This document shows positions 23,241 through 33,625 of a stretch of DNA of 64,000 nt, piece by piece. The DNA is from an uncultured Bacteroidales bacterium (GTDB taxonomy: Bacteria; Bacteroidota; Bacteroidia; Bacteroidales; UBA932). Each line of letters starts with the position of its first letter. Position 1 is the first letter of the stretch. The stretch is from positions 1 to 64,000 of the forward strand of contig CAMYAE010000004.1 of the NCBI GenBank assembly GCA_947253655.1, in the 5' to 3' direction. A model generated the notes under the pieces. It made no database searches and was not told the origin of the DNA. It worked only from the letters and a program-made list of their open reading frames with translations. The position numbers and the translations under genes were made by a program.

Positions 23241-25385
23241 ATGAAAAGAATTTTATATCTGACAGTTTTGTCGCTGCTGGCGTTCTCTTGTACGGTGAAA
23301 GAGGACGCGGGCTATTCCAAAGGAAATCCCGATGATATTCAGATGATTCCGGAAGACGGCCCGGACGACAAGATAGTCAAAGAGGTTTTTGACCTGATTA
23401 ATCTTGATTATCCGGGCATGGAAAAAGTCAAGAAGTCCTATCAGGATGGACAGATGTATGTAGCTGCCGCATATTTGCTTGATTATTATCGGATGAGGAC
23501 AGGAACAGAGAATATAAATGTAGATCTCATTGCACCTCAAGTGAATGACACACAGCGTAATATGGCAGACCAGGCCACGCCAGACGCCGGATATCGCTTT
23601 TATGTAAATAACTATGCGGAGGGCGTTGATGACAAAACCGGTCTTACAAAATACTGGTCTTTCATGAAAGACGGCAAGATTGATTGGAATTTTACCCCAG
23701 AGGGCGTTACGGATCAGGAGTGGTTTTATCAGAAGCACAGACTTCAGTGGGTGGTGCCGCAGGCAAAGACCTACAGAGTGACCCGTAACGAGAAATATAT
23801 TCAGGCCTGGAAGGCAATATATGGCGATTGGCTTGAAAAATTTCCTTGTCCGGAAGGCAAGATCAATAGTAAGAATTATCAATGGCACGGGCTTCAGACT
23901 ACATCCAGACTGATTGACCAGCTTTCCGCATTTGATTATTACAAGTATTCCGTGAATTTTACTCCGGAGTGGCTTACGGTTTTCCTGAAAGGTCTCTATG
24001 ATCATGCCGAGAGCATCTTGGCGAACCCATTCAATCTTGAAAACAGCAATATAAGACTTGCACAGTATCAGGCATTGACAATGGCCGGAATGCTGATGCC
24101 TGAGTTCAAACGTGCCTCTGCTTGGTTTGACTACGGCTCCAAAGGTGTCAGCTTAAGCCTGGTCTCACAATTTAATGAAGACGGGGTGCATAATGAATTG
24201 GATCCGAGCTATCATTTAGGAGTGCTGGCTGACTTCATAAACCTTTATCAGCTGGCGGCTGCCAATAACGCGGTGGACAAATTCCCTGCGAATTACAATT
24301 CCTATCTTAGAAAAGCGTCCAGATTCATAATGGATATTGTCTATCCGAACTATTCCATTGACAATTATAATGACACCCGTTGTGGCTCGTCCTTCACCAA
24401 GAACGTTATTCTCAGGAATTTAAGGTCATATCTGGCAATGTTCCCCGATGACGAAGAGTTGAGGTATATGTCCACTCAGGGCATTTCGGGCACAAAGCCG
24501 TCCGACGATGTAAGGATTTATGACAAATCCGGATATTATATGTTCAGAAGCGGTTGGAATGCCGGTTCTATGATGCTGGTCCTGAAAAACAATTATAATC
24601 CAGACAACAAATGGCATTGTCAGCCGGACAACGGCACAATCAGTCTGTATAACAAGGGACGCCGTTTCTTGCCGGATGCCGGAGTGTTTACCTACGGCGG
24701 CAGTGCAGAGCTGAATAAGCTGAGAGAAGCCTTCAGGAGTACATCAATGCATAATACAATGACCAAGGAGACGGCTACCATTTCTTCTTCAAGAATGAAA
24801 GGAGAGTTTTTAGGCAGCGGCTCCTATGACGGGATTGAATATGTAGTCACCAAAAATGATTCCTATCCCGACCTATCGCACAGGAGAGCCGTTTTCTTTG
24901 TAAATAAGAAATTCTTCGTAATACTTGACGAGGGCTACGGCACAGGTGACGGAATAAAAGTGAATATAGCATTCAATCTATGCCCTGCCAAGAACGATGT
25001 AGTTCCGGACACAGATTATCCTGCCGGGCAATATGGAGCCCATACTATATTCGGAGATGGCAACAATATGGCTTTCAAGACATTTACAGAGACAGTAGAG
25101 GGATATGAAGCTACAAACAGCACAAATTATTTCTCTGATAAAATCAATGAGAAAGTGCAAAGGAGGTATTATAGAGTAGGCGTGACGAAAGCTGCTGGCA
25201 AGGCTGCAAGATTTATCACGGTGATTGTGCCTTTCGGCTCTGCTGACTCTTTCAGTGACATGCAGATAAATGCAGAATATACAGACAACGAAGCCGGCTC
25301 GGAGGGAACTTTCCATTCGGATGGAGCCTCCGCCAAGGTGACTGTCAATGGTGAGACGTACAATATTTCATATAAATTAAAATAA
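23241..25385 (+). CDS. PL12-like heparinase II/III lipoprotein
   Basis: This 714-residue lyase has a lipoprotein signal (LLAFSC, Cys17) followed at once by TVKED. That tail resembles the K-(D/E)2 surface-export tag of Bacteroidota, so it is probably on the cell surface. The fold is heparinase III-like: alpha-toroid to about residue 420, then a beta-sheet domain. Asn270, Tyr324 and His459 (NKWHCQPDNGT) align with the Asn, Tyr and His of family PL12, and the Asn-Tyr distance of 54 residues equals that in the second PL12 of this locus. Around the Asn it reads SNIRLAQYQ, not GNHLLFEAQ, and the N-terminal part is divergent, so its preferred sulfation pattern may differ. The surface glycan-binding gene follows by 4 bp. 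Confidence 0.82.
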   Translation: MKRILYLTVLSLLAFSCTVKEDAGYSKGNPDDIQMIPEDGPDDKIVKEVFDLINLDYPGMEKVKKSYQDGQMYVAAAYLLDYYRMRTGTENINVDLIAPQVNDTQRNMADQATPDAGYRFYVNNYAEGVDDKTGLTKYWSFMKDGKIDWNFTPEGVTDQEWFYQKHRLQWVVPQAKTYRVTRNEKYIQAWKAIYGDWLEKFPCPEGKINSKNYQWHGLQTTSRLIDQLSAFDYYKYSVNFTPEWLTVFLKGLYDHAESILANPFNLENSNIRLAQYQALTMAGMLMPEFKRASAWFDYGSKGVSLSLVSQFNEDGVHNELDPSYHLGVLADFINLYQLAAANNAVDKFPANYNSYLRKASRFIMDIVYPNYSIDNYNDTRCGSSFTKNVILRNLRSYLAMFPDDEELRYMSTQGISGTKPSDDVRIYDKSGYYMFRSGWNAGSMMLVLKNNYNPDNKWHCQPDNGTISLYNKGRRFLPDAGVFTYGGSAELNKLREAFRSTSMHNTMTKETATISSSRMKGEFLGSGSYDGIEYVVTKNDSYPDLSHRRAVFFVNKKFFVILDEGYGTGDGIKVNIAFNLCPAKNDVVPDTDYPAGQYGAHTIFGDGNNMAFKTFTETVEGYEATNSTNYFSDKINEKVQRRYYRVGVTKAAGKAARFITVIVPFGSADSFSDMQINAEYTDNEAGSEGTFHSDGASAKVTVNGETYNISYKLK

Positions 25386-25389
25386 CGCT

Positions 25390-27525
25390 ATGAGAAGTTT
25401 ATTGACCCGAATACTCTCAATTACGGCAATTTTGTCGTTCGGCATAATGTTGGGTGCCTGCAATCCGGAGGGGATTGTGGACGAATCGGATTTTACTTTG
25501 TATTATCCGGGCATCACCGATATTGGCCCCTCAACTAACTTCAATCTGAATCCGACCTGGCACGGCGACAAACCATATGATTTCGTGATAAGCGTAGTCA
25601 GATTGGACGGAAAAACTTATGAGACGGATTGTTTCAGCATAAACAAGGAGTCCGGAGTGGTTTCTCTCCACGACACCGATGCCATGCCTGTAGGTCTGTA
25701 TGCCATGGATATCGTATGTAAATCTGCCGGTAAGAGCTATAAATTCGAGAATGCTATAGAGGTAAATATGATGAAGCCTATTCCTGACGGGATAACTGTG
25801 AAGCCGGAATTGCTTACCGTCAAATTGGAAGACGTGAGAGGGGCCGGTGCAGAGTTGCCTGAGGCTGCCATTACGACTGACGGTGGCCATATTTCAATCA
25901 AGAAATATAAGATAGCCTCTGTGCTCAGAGACGGTGAGCCTGTGAGCGATTTTGATAAGCTTTTTTCCGTTTCATCCAAAGGTGTAGTGTCGGTAATAGG
26001 CAATAATCCTGACTTCGAGCCGGGAAAATATACCCTATCTTTCAGGCTGACGACGTTCATTGCCGGTGAGGATTATGCGGCCGGCCTGTTTGAGAACGCC
26101 CTTACCGTAGACATCATTTCAGCACCTTTGTCTTTGGAGTATTCTCCTGCAATCGGGCGTGTTGAAGCCGCTTATGCCTTCAAATCCGCTATGCCTGCAT
26201 ACTCAGGCTCAATGGCCGGGCTGAAATATGCTTTGAAGGCCGTCACACCGGCAGACGCTCCGGTTTCCATTGATGCCAACACCGGAGAAATATCCATATC
26301 GGAGGGCAATACTCTTACGCCGGGTGATATAATAACTGTTTCAATAACAGTTACAAATGCTTACGGTGCAAAGGATTTCGATGATATTTACAAGATAGAG
26401 ACGGTGGCTTATGTTAAGCCCGTTTCCGGTTTTGAATACGGTACCATTGAAGATATTTATCAGGACGTGGCTTTCAGCATTCCGGTTTCTGCAATAGAGG
26501 GAGACTATCTAACCTATTCATTTGCAGAGGAATTGCCTGCCGAATTGTCATCGCTTTCTATTGATGCCAGCACAGGTGTCATATCAGCAGCCGGGAGCAA
26601 CGGCATTCCGCTTGGGGAGTACAACGTCAAGGTCAAGGCTGAGAATACCAAGAATGATATGATTGCCGAATGCAAGTTCAGGGTCGTTAAGAATCCGTAT
26701 TATTTCAGTTATGTAAGGTACGGCAATAACCTCGGACTTACTCCGATTTCCGATTATGCAAACCAGTTCAGACTGCAGGCGGGAAACGCTTCACTTGCAA
26801 TTCCTGTGGCTGAGTCCGATATTCCGGCAGGCCAGCCTGTAGAGTGGTCGGTTAAGAAGACCTGGTGCAAAGCCAATGTAACTATCGACCCTGCGACAGG
26901 TGAACTCACAGTAAAAGCTTCCACAGCAAGGATGTGCGATTATGCTACGGTTGTCGTGACTGTAGGCGGCACTTCTAAGGCGGCTGTAACGAGAGAAATC
27001 CCTGTCTTCTTTAATTTCAATATAGAGAAGTTCGGATTTAATATCCAATATACCCCATTTGTGTTCCAATGCAATCCTAAGACCGGAGGGCATTCCGCAG
27101 CCCCGGTTATTACCGGAACTGGCTTTGCTCCGTCAGGTTTTGCCATGGACTACCGCAGGACATTCAATTTCTTCAACATAGGAGGTCCTGCCTCTCATAT
27201 AAACGGGCAGCCATCGACAGCAAATTCATTTATGCGACACATTTGGGAAGCCTATTACTCAGGAGTGGGTAAGACTGTCAATCCTGGAGCGAGAGAACCG
27301 ATGTCATATTTCGATAAAGGAAATCTATCTATGCGGCTCGGCTATGTTGATCAGTCCGATTTCTCTGTGCTCATCAATCCGGACAAATTTAAGGATGAAG
27401 CCGGCTATGCCAACGGAGTGTTTGTCGGTCAGATGATATACGGCATGAACGGAGGAAGTGATCCGGCTGCAAATTTCAAGAAAGGAGATTTCCCTATCTT
27501 CATCTGGTTTGACACCGCATTCTGA
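25390..27525 (+). CDS. Surface glycan-binding lipoprotein with Ig/cadherin-like stalk
   Basis: This 711-residue lipoprotein (LGAC, cysteine about residue 24) lies just upstream of SusC. Residues of about 30-450 form three or four Ig- or cadherin-like beta domains, each with phrases such as SINKESGVVSL, IDANTGEISIS or IDASTGVISAA. From about 435 (YYFSYVRYGNNLGL) begins a C-terminal domain of about 270 residues, also present in the protein at 33756. Shared segments are NPKTGG, FRRDF/YRRTFNF, GPA(S/T)H, VNPG and YANG(V/I)F(V/F)GQ. Position and layout match DUF4958-type surface glycan-binding proteins of heparin loci, which hold the polysaccharide for the surface lyase. Glycan binding by the C-terminal domain is inferred. 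Confidence 0.78.
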   Translation: MRSLLTRILSITAILSFGIMLGACNPEGIVDESDFTLYYPGITDIGPSTNFNLNPTWHGDKPYDFVISVVRLDGKTYETDCFSINKESGVVSLHDTDAMPVGLYAMDIVCKSAGKSYKFENAIEVNMMKPIPDGITVKPELLTVKLEDVRGAGAELPEAAITTDGGHISIKKYKIASVLRDGEPVSDFDKLFSVSSKGVVSVIGNNPDFEPGKYTLSFRLTTFIAGEDYAAGLFENALTVDIISAPLSLEYSPAIGRVEAAYAFKSAMPAYSGSMAGLKYALKAVTPADAPVSIDANTGEISISEGNTLTPGDIITVSITVTNAYGAKDFDDIYKIETVAYVKPVSGFEYGTIEDIYQDVAFSIPVSAIEGDYLTYSFAEELPAELSSLSIDASTGVISAAGSNGIPLGEYNVKVKAENTKNDMIAECKFRVVKNPYYFSYVRYGNNLGLTPISDYANQFRLQAGNASLAIPVAESDIPAGQPVEWSVKKTWCKANVTIDPATGELTVKASTARMCDYATVVVTVGGTSKAAVTREIPVFFNFNIEKFGFNIQYTPFVFQCNPKTGGHSAAPVITGTGFAPSGFAMDYRRTFNFFNIGGPASHINGQPSTANSFMRHIWEAYYSGVGKTVNPGAREPMSYFDKGNLSMRLGYVDQSDFSVLINPDKFKDEAGYANGVFVGQMIYGMNGGSDPAANFKKGDFPIFIWFDTAF

Positions 27526-27565
27526 TTGTATTGAGACTGACTTTATGATTTTAAACATTGAAATA

Positions 27566-30500
27566 ATGAATAATATATATAGATTATTGAAGAGGCTCTC
27601 CCTATTGGTGTTGGCGTTCCTGTTGTCGTTTACTGCATTTGCACAAAGACAGATAACTGTTACGGGAGTAGTGACGGATGAGAATGATATCCCTCTTGTA
27701 GGAGTAGGAGTCTTTGAAAAAGGTACGACCAACGGGCGGACAACAGATATTGACGGCAAATATTCGATAACCGTGTCAAATACGGCTGTTCTTGTCTACA
27801 GTTATATAAGTTACACTACGCAGGAAATACCGGTTGCCGGCAAAACCATTATGAATGTTAAGCTCCTGCCGGATAACAATCTGCTGGATGAGGTGCTGGT
27901 CATCGGTTACGGTACAATGAAGAGGAGCGACCTTACTGGTGCAATAGCTTCCGTAAGCGAGAAAAATCTCCGGAACTACAAGACAGCTTCCGTCATGGAA
28001 GCACTTGGAGGCCAGGTGGCCGGAGTAAACATCACTTCATTGGACGGCACTCCCGGAGCAGGCTTTGATGTGAAGATCAGGGGCGTGGGCACGGTGAACG
28101 GAAGTTATGCCCCGCTATACATTGTAGACGGCTTCGAGGTGGATAATATAGATTTCCTTGCCAATCAGGATATTCAGTCGGTTGAGGTGCTGAAAGATGC
28201 TTCCGCTTCGGCTATCTATGGAGCAAGGGCCGCGAACGGAGTTGTGCTCGTGACAACGAAGAGCGGCCGTGAAGGCAAGGCCCAGGTTACATACAACGGC
28301 TCTGCAAGCTATAGGGTGCTGGCAAAGAGAATGGAACTCCTCTCGCCTTACGATTTCGTCAAACTTCAGCTTGAGATAAATCCGTCAAGATACGGAACGA
28401 CTTATTTCAACATCGGCGAAGACGAGAAAGGAGAAGCATATAAGTATCAGTCAATAGATGATTACAAGGGCGTGGACGGCGTTGATTGGCAGAAAGAGGC
28501 TTTCCGTCCAACGTGGTCTCAGAATCACGATGTCAGCGTTTCAGGAGGTGCCAAGGGCACAAGCTACACGGCATCTTTCTCTCATTTCGATGAGAACGGA
28601 ATTTTCACCAACAGCGGATATTGGAAGAACTCGGCACGTGTGAAACTCCGTCAGAAAATCAATGATTGGATTAAGTTCGACGGCTCAATCAACTATACGA
28701 ACACCAAACGCACAGGTATGGGGACAAGCGGCGGCGTCTTGTCGAACCTGCTTCGGTATCGTCCGACCGGAGGTTTGGGGGTCAGCGATTATGATTTGAG
28801 GCACAGTATGTATGATCCGCTCTCGCTTACCATGTCCAACTTCGACTCAAACCGAAGCAACCCGATTCTTCAAGTGGAAGCTACCGACCAGGTCAGGAGA
28901 GATGAGCAGTGGGTGGCGAGCGGTTCTGTAACGATTGATATAATCAAAGGGCTTACATTCAAGACTTCAGGCACGTACAATGCCAATTACAGACGCTCGG
29001 ATATATTTTACGGCAAGAGTTCAAGTCAGGCTTATCGTGCCGGCGGAGTATATGGGCAGGCAGAGAGCCTAACCACAAAGAGGTGGTCAAACAACAATGT
29101 CCTCAATTACAAAAAGAACTTCACAAGGAAACACAAGACCGAATTCATGCTCGGCCACGAGGTTTCTTTCAGAGGTACGGAGTCCCTTTTCGGGCAGGCC
29201 AAGGATTTCCCGTTCGACAATCTTGGCACTGACAATCTCGGTCTCGGGGCTACTCCAAGCCAGGTAAGTACTTTCAAGGATGAAAATCTGAGACTGTCGT
29301 TCTTTGCCAGGGCTTTCTATAATTTTGATGACAGATTCATGCTCACGGCGACAATGCGTGCAGATGCGTCTACCGTGTTCTCCGAAAATCACAAGTGGGG
29401 TTACTTCCCTTCTTTTGCTGCCGCATGGAATATCTCCAACGAAAAGTTCATGAAGCAGGTGGATTGGATATCCAATCTAAAGCTCCGTGCAGGCTGGGGT
29501 ACTGTGGGTAATGACAGGATAAGCAATTATCTTTCAATGGATTTGTACACTACGGCAAAATATGGTGTCGGCACAAGTCAGGTTACAGTGCTTACTCCAA
29601 AACAGATAGCCAACAAGAACCTAAAGTGGGAGGGTTCCACAACGGCCAATCTCGGAGTGGATTTGGGTCTATTTAAAGACAGGATCAACCTTACCGTAGA
29701 CCTGTTCAACAAGGACACCAAGGATCTGCTTTTGGCACAAAGCCTCGCTCATGTCACAGGTTTCGACAGCCAATGGCAGAATATAGGTAAAATCCGTAAC
29801 CGTGGACTTGAACTGACATTGAATACCGTGAATTTCAGCAAAAGGAACTTCTTCTGGTCTACGACATTCAACATGTCTTTTATAAAGAATACCCTTGTTT
29901 CTCTCCAGGGCGGAGTTGATGACTATATTCTTTCAAAGACAGGGTTTAATACCAACTTCAACAACTACGATTACATATCATACGTCGGCTCTGCCTTGGG
30001 TGATATGTACGGTTATGTTTACGAGGGCGTTTACCAATATTCCGACTTTAATATGATGCCCGGCGGAGGAATGGTGCTGAAAGAGGGCGTACCTGATATA
30101 AGCACTCATGCAGGCACTTCAGTCGAGCCGGGAATGGTTAAGTACAAAGACCTTGACGGTGACGGAATTATTACTACTGCCGACAGGACAAAAATTGGAA
30201 ATGGTCAGCCGAAATGGTTCGGAGGCATCACCAACACGTTCAATTTTTATGACTTTGATTTCAGCTTCATGTTCCAGTTTACATACGGAAACGATATCTA
30301 TAATGCCACGAGGCTGTTCAGTACACAGAGCAAGGAGGAGAGATACAATATGTTCAGTGAGGTGGCTGACAGGTGGAGGCCCGATAATGCTTCTTCTCGG
30401 GTCCCTTCAGCTAAAGGCTACGTCAGCAGCGAGCTTTATTCTCGATTTATTGAAGACGGCTCGTTCCTGAGGCTGAAAAACATCACTCTCGGATACTCTC

Positions 30501-30700
30501 TTCCTCATAAACTGATAAACAAGGTGCATCTGAGCAAGCTGAGGGCTTATGTTACGATGCAGAACCTGTTCTGTCTTACAAAATACAGCGGCTATGATCC
30601 TGAAGTAAGCATGAGGAACAGCCCTCTTATGCCGGGATTTGATTGGGGAGCCTATCCTAAGAGCCGCACCTATACTTTTGGTGTTGAAATCCAATTCTAA
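27566..30700 (+). CDS. SusC-like TonB-dependent outer-membrane transporter (first)
   Basis: This is an outer-membrane importer of about 1044 residues. A signal peptide (to FTAFAQ) is followed by a CarboxypepD_reg-like domain (ITVTGVVTDENDIPLVGV), the plug domain starting DEVLVIGYGTMKRSDLTGA, and a 22-strand barrel ending in a terminal phenylalanine (FGVEIQF-type end). It pairs with the SusD-like protein 11 bp downstream to import oligosaccharides with TonB energy. I start at the ATG at 27566, because the frame opens earlier only inside the preceding gene and the signal peptide begins here. Substrate is inferred from the surrounding lyases: heparan sulfate fragments. Confidence 0.93.
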   Translation: MNNIYRLLKRLSLLVLAFLLSFTAFAQRQITVTGVVTDENDIPLVGVGVFEKGTTNGRTTDIDGKYSITVSNTAVLVYSYISYTTQEIPVAGKTIMNVKLLPDNNLLDEVLVIGYGTMKRSDLTGAIASVSEKNLRNYKTASVMEALGGQVAGVNITSLDGTPGAGFDVKIRGVGTVNGSYAPLYIVDGFEVDNIDFLANQDIQSVEVLKDASASAIYGARAANGVVLVTTKSGREGKAQVTYNGSASYRVLAKRMELLSPYDFVKLQLEINPSRYGTTYFNIGEDEKGEAYKYQSIDDYKGVDGVDWQKEAFRPTWSQNHDVSVSGGAKGTSYTASFSHFDENGIFTNSGYWKNSARVKLRQKINDWIKFDGSINYTNTKRTGMGTSGGVLSNLLRYRPTGGLGVSDYDLRHSMYDPLSLTMSNFDSNRSNPILQVEATDQVRRDEQWVASGSVTIDIIKGLTFKTSGTYNANYRRSDIFYGKSSSQAYRAGGVYGQAESLTTKRWSNNNVLNYKKNFTRKHKTEFMLGHEVSFRGTESLFGQAKDFPFDNLGTDNLGLGATPSQVSTFKDENLRLSFFARAFYNFDDRFMLTATMRADASTVFSENHKWGYFPSFAAAWNISNEKFMKQVDWISNLKLRAGWGTVGNDRISNYLSMDLYTTAKYGVGTSQVTVLTPKQIANKNLKWEGSTTANLGVDLGLFKDRINLTVDLFNKDTKDLLLAQSLAHVTGFDSQWQNIGKIRNRGLELTLNTVNFSKRNFFWSTTFNMSFIKNTLVSLQGGVDDYILSKTGFNTNFNNYDYISYVGSALGDMYGYVYEGVYQYSDFNMMPGGGMVLKEGVPDISTHAGTSVEPGMVKYKDLDGDGIITTADRTKIGNGQPKWFGGITNTFNFYDFDFSFMFQFTYGNDIYNATRLFSTQSKEERYNMFSEVADRWRPDNASSRVPSAKGYVSSELYSRFIEDGSFLRLKNITLGYSLPHKLINKVHLSKLRAYVTMQNLFCLTKYSGYDPEVSMRNSPLMPGFDWGAYPKSRTYTFGVEIQF

Positions 30701-30711
30701 ATGCTGATAAT

Positions 30712-32427
30712 ATGAAAAATATAAAATATATAATCCTTACGATTGCAATGGCACTGTCCGCAGCCGCCTGTTCGCTTGACGAAAAGAGTTATACCGAGGT
30801 GGAGAAGAGCAAATATATGAACACTGCTTCGGAGGCAGAGAGTGTCCTTTTGGGTATATACAGGGATATGACGCCCGATCCGATGTACGGCTATCATCTT
30901 TCCCTTTATTTTACTCTGCCGTCGGATATAGCCAAAGTGGTAGGAAATGAAATAACCAATTTCCGTAATGTGCCGAGCAATGCCTATACCAGCACGGAAA
31001 ATGAAGTCCAGGAGACCTGGCGGGCATTATATTCGGCAATTTACGATGCCAATGATTTCCTGGAGCGTCTCTCCGGCAAGATTGAGTCTTTCCCTGAGGC
31101 CGAGAAAAAATTGGCTACTGTGTATATCGCCGAGGCGCGTGCCTTGCGAGCTTTGTTCTATTTCGAACTTGTGCGCTGGTATGGCCATGTCGCACTGATG
31201 AAAGACACGGAACAGTCTTCACAGCACCCTTCGACATTTGTGCAGGTCGAGCCTGTCGAGGTATATAAGTTCATCGAGGCAGATTTGAAATATGCAGTGG
31301 ATAATCTGCCTTATGCGAATGAAGACCCTTATCGTAAGAACAATGCTTTCCGTATTTCAAAGGGAGGGGCTCTCGGTCTCCTTGCCAAGGTCTATGCCAC
31401 ATGGGCCGGGTATCCTTTAAACGATAAGACTAAGTGGGAGGAGGCAGCCAACACTGCACGTCTTCTCATAGATTCCGGGCAGCATGGCCTTTTGGAAGAT
31501 TATGAGCAGCTTTGGAAAAACTGCGGCAATAGCATCTGGGACCCTAAGGAGAGCCTGATTGAAGTAAGTTTCTTCTCGCCTACAATCACAGGCAACAGGA
31601 GCAGCGATGCCAGCGGCCGTATCGGTAAATGGAATGGTGTTACAGCTCAAGACGGGTCTATTAAGGCTATAAGGGTGGCTGCCAACTGGAAAGTCGTACC
31701 TACGTTTGCCGCCAACTGGAAAGATTACGACAAGGACAGGAGATGGAAATTGTCGATAGCCGATTATCAGTATTCCAAGAATATTGGCAAGAATTCAGTT
31801 CTGAAATACAAAGAAGACGGGGTAACGAAAGAAGGCACATTGGAAATGGCGCTTCCTGCCGATGCTCCGGCAGAATACAGGAAGGCATTCAACGACAAAC
31901 TGACACCGGCCAAATGGGATATTCAGAAATATGTCGATCCGGACAATATGCTTATAGATGCAAATATGTCCAATACTAATTGGTATATATTGCGATATGC
32001 CGATGTCCTGCTGCTGTATGCCGAAGCTGTCAATGAGGTGCATAACGGCCCTACCGCAGGTGCATACGAGTCTGTTAATATAGTGCGCCGTCGCGGTTTC
32101 GGCCTTCCGATCAATGCCGCTTCCGGATTATGTGATCTTGCTGAAGGCATGGGTTATGAGGAATTCCGTCAGGCAGTCAGGGATGAAAGAGCCTATGAAT
32201 TGGCATTTGAGGGACATCGGCGTCAAGATCTCATAAGGTGGGGAATCTATTATGAGACAATTAAGAATACATATATATCTTTGGCGGATTGGCACGAAAT
32301 GGCGCCTGACTATTATGTATGCGGTCAATATACGAGGAAGAATAAAAACGAGCTTCTGCCGTTGCCGCAGAGGGATTTGGACCTTATGGCCGGAAGTAAT
32401 TTTTCACAGAATCAGGGTTGGGAATAA
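30712..32427 (+). CDS. SusD-like surface lipoprotein (first)
   Basis: This is a 571-residue lid protein for the preceding SusC. The lipoprotein signal ends ALSAAAC (Cys20) and is followed by SLDEKS, an acidic surface-export tag. Typical SusD segments are ARALRALFYFELVRWYG, RYADVLLLYAEAVNE and ERAYELAFEGHRRQDLIRWG, and it closes with LPLPQRDLDL. The TPR-like helices pack on SusC and close over bound glycan. It is 11 bp after SusC and 21 bp before the GH88 gene. Confidence 0.93.
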   Translation: MKNIKYIILTIAMALSAAACSLDEKSYTEVEKSKYMNTASEAESVLLGIYRDMTPDPMYGYHLSLYFTLPSDIAKVVGNEITNFRNVPSNAYTSTENEVQETWRALYSAIYDANDFLERLSGKIESFPEAEKKLATVYIAEARALRALFYFELVRWYGHVALMKDTEQSSQHPSTFVQVEPVEVYKFIEADLKYAVDNLPYANEDPYRKNNAFRISKGGALGLLAKVYATWAGYPLNDKTKWEEAANTARLLIDSGQHGLLEDYEQLWKNCGNSIWDPKESLIEVSFFSPTITGNRSSDASGRIGKWNGVTAQDGSIKAIRVAANWKVVPTFAANWKDYDKDRRWKLSIADYQYSKNIGKNSVLKYKEDGVTKEGTLEMALPADAPAEYRKAFNDKLTPAKWDIQKYVDPDNMLIDANMSNTNWYILRYADVLLLYAEAVNEVHNGPTAGAYESVNIVRRRGFGLPINAASGLCDLAEGMGYEEFRQAVRDERAYELAFEGHRRQDLIRWGIYYETIKNTYISLADWHEMAPDYYVCGQYTRKNKNELLPLPQRDLDLMAGSNFSQNQGWE

Positions 32428-32448
32428 TAATTTGTTTAATTTATAATT

Positions 32449-33621
32449 ATGAAAAATATAAAAATAATAGTTTTTTCTGTTTTGGTGGCGCTGCTGTTTT
32501 CCTGCAAGGGGAATAATGATATGGCATCGCTTATTGACAATGACATTAAGAGGGCAGGGGAACAGCTTGCCTTGATGTCGGAAAGGTTTGACACATCGTC
32601 AGTTACCCCGCGCTCTTGGGAGAACGGCACATATAAGCTCCTTCCGAAAGACTGGACATGCGGCTTTTTCCCGGGGGTCTATTGGCTTTATTATCAGCTG
32701 ACCGGAGATAAGGAAATGGAAAAGAGGGCAATGGAATTCACAGCAAGGCTTTCCGATGTCCCGGCAATAAAGACTACCCATGACCTGGGATTTATGGTCT
32801 TTTGCAGCTATGGTAAGCAGTATGAAGTGGAGAAAGACAGTGTCTCTGCGGCTGCTGTCATCGAAGCGTCCAATTCTCTGATTAGCCGGTTTAACCCACA
32901 GATCGGGCTTATCCGTTCATGGAATTTCGGAAAATGGAATTATCCTGTCATAATCGACAATATGATGAATCTGGAAATGCTGTTCTGGGCAAGTGAATTC
33001 ACCGGAGACCCGAAATATCGCGAGATTGCAATAAAGCACGCCGACAAGACTATGGAACACCATTTTAGGGAAGACTATAGCTCATATCATGTTGTAAGCT
33101 ATAACGATGACGGCACTGTAGAGTCCAAAGGGACCCACCAGGGATATTCCGACGCCTCTTCTTGGTCTCGCGGCCAGGCATGGGCTCTGTACGGATATAC
33201 TCTGTGCTACCGCTTTACAAAATATGACAGGTATCTTAAGCAGGCAGAGAATATAGCCGCCTTGATTATGAATTGCAAGACGACTCCAAAGGACAATATA
33301 CCTTATTGGGACTACGATGCACCGAATATCCCTGACGAGCCGAGAGACGCCTCGGCTGCGGCTGTTACAGCATCGGCTTTGCTGGAACTCCAGGACTATG
33401 TGAGTCAAAGCCTTTCAAAGGTATATTTCGGCTATGCAGAGAGCATAATCCGTTCTCTTTCTTCTCCGGAATACCTTGCTGAGAAAGGGGATAACGGCTT
33501 CTTCATCTTGAAACACAGCACCGGAGCGGCCTCGTTGGGCAGCGAAATTGACGTTCCGTTGATTTATGCTGATTATTATTTCTTGGAAGCCATAAAGCGT
33601 TATAGAGAATTGAAATATTAA
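32449..33621 (+). CDS. GH88 unsaturated glucuronyl hydrolase
   Basis: This enzyme removes the 4,5-unsaturated uronic acid that lyases leave at the non-reducing end. It has 390 residues with an (alpha/alpha)6 barrel. The two essential aspartates are Asp112 in THDLGFM and Asp170 in VIIDNMMNLEM. The signature QGYSDASSWSRGQAWALYGY follows. The signal is a lipoprotein type (LLFSC, Cys19) with no acidic export tag, so a periplasmic-facing location is likely. Because 2-O-sulfated unsaturated uronates usually block GH88, the 2-O-sulfatase candidate at 40539 would act before it. It is 21 bp after SusD. Confidence 0.92.
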   Translation: MKNIKIIVFSVLVALLFSCKGNNDMASLIDNDIKRAGEQLALMSERFDTSSVTPRSWENGTYKLLPKDWTCGFFPGVYWLYYQLTGDKEMEKRAMEFTARLSDVPAIKTTHDLGFMVFCSYGKQYEVEKDSVSAAAVIEASNSLISRFNPQIGLIRSWNFGKWNYPVIIDNMMNLEMLFWASEFTGDPKYREIAIKHADKTMEHHFREDYSSYHVVSYNDDGTVESKGTHQGYSDASSWSRGQAWALYGYTLCYRFTKYDRYLKQAENIAALIMNCKTTPKDNIPYWDYDAPNIPDEPRDASAAAVTASALLELQDYVSQSLSKVYFGYAESIIRSLSSPEYLAEKGDNGFFILKHSTGAASLGSEIDVPLIYADYYFLEAIKRYRELKY

Positions 33622-33625
33622 TATT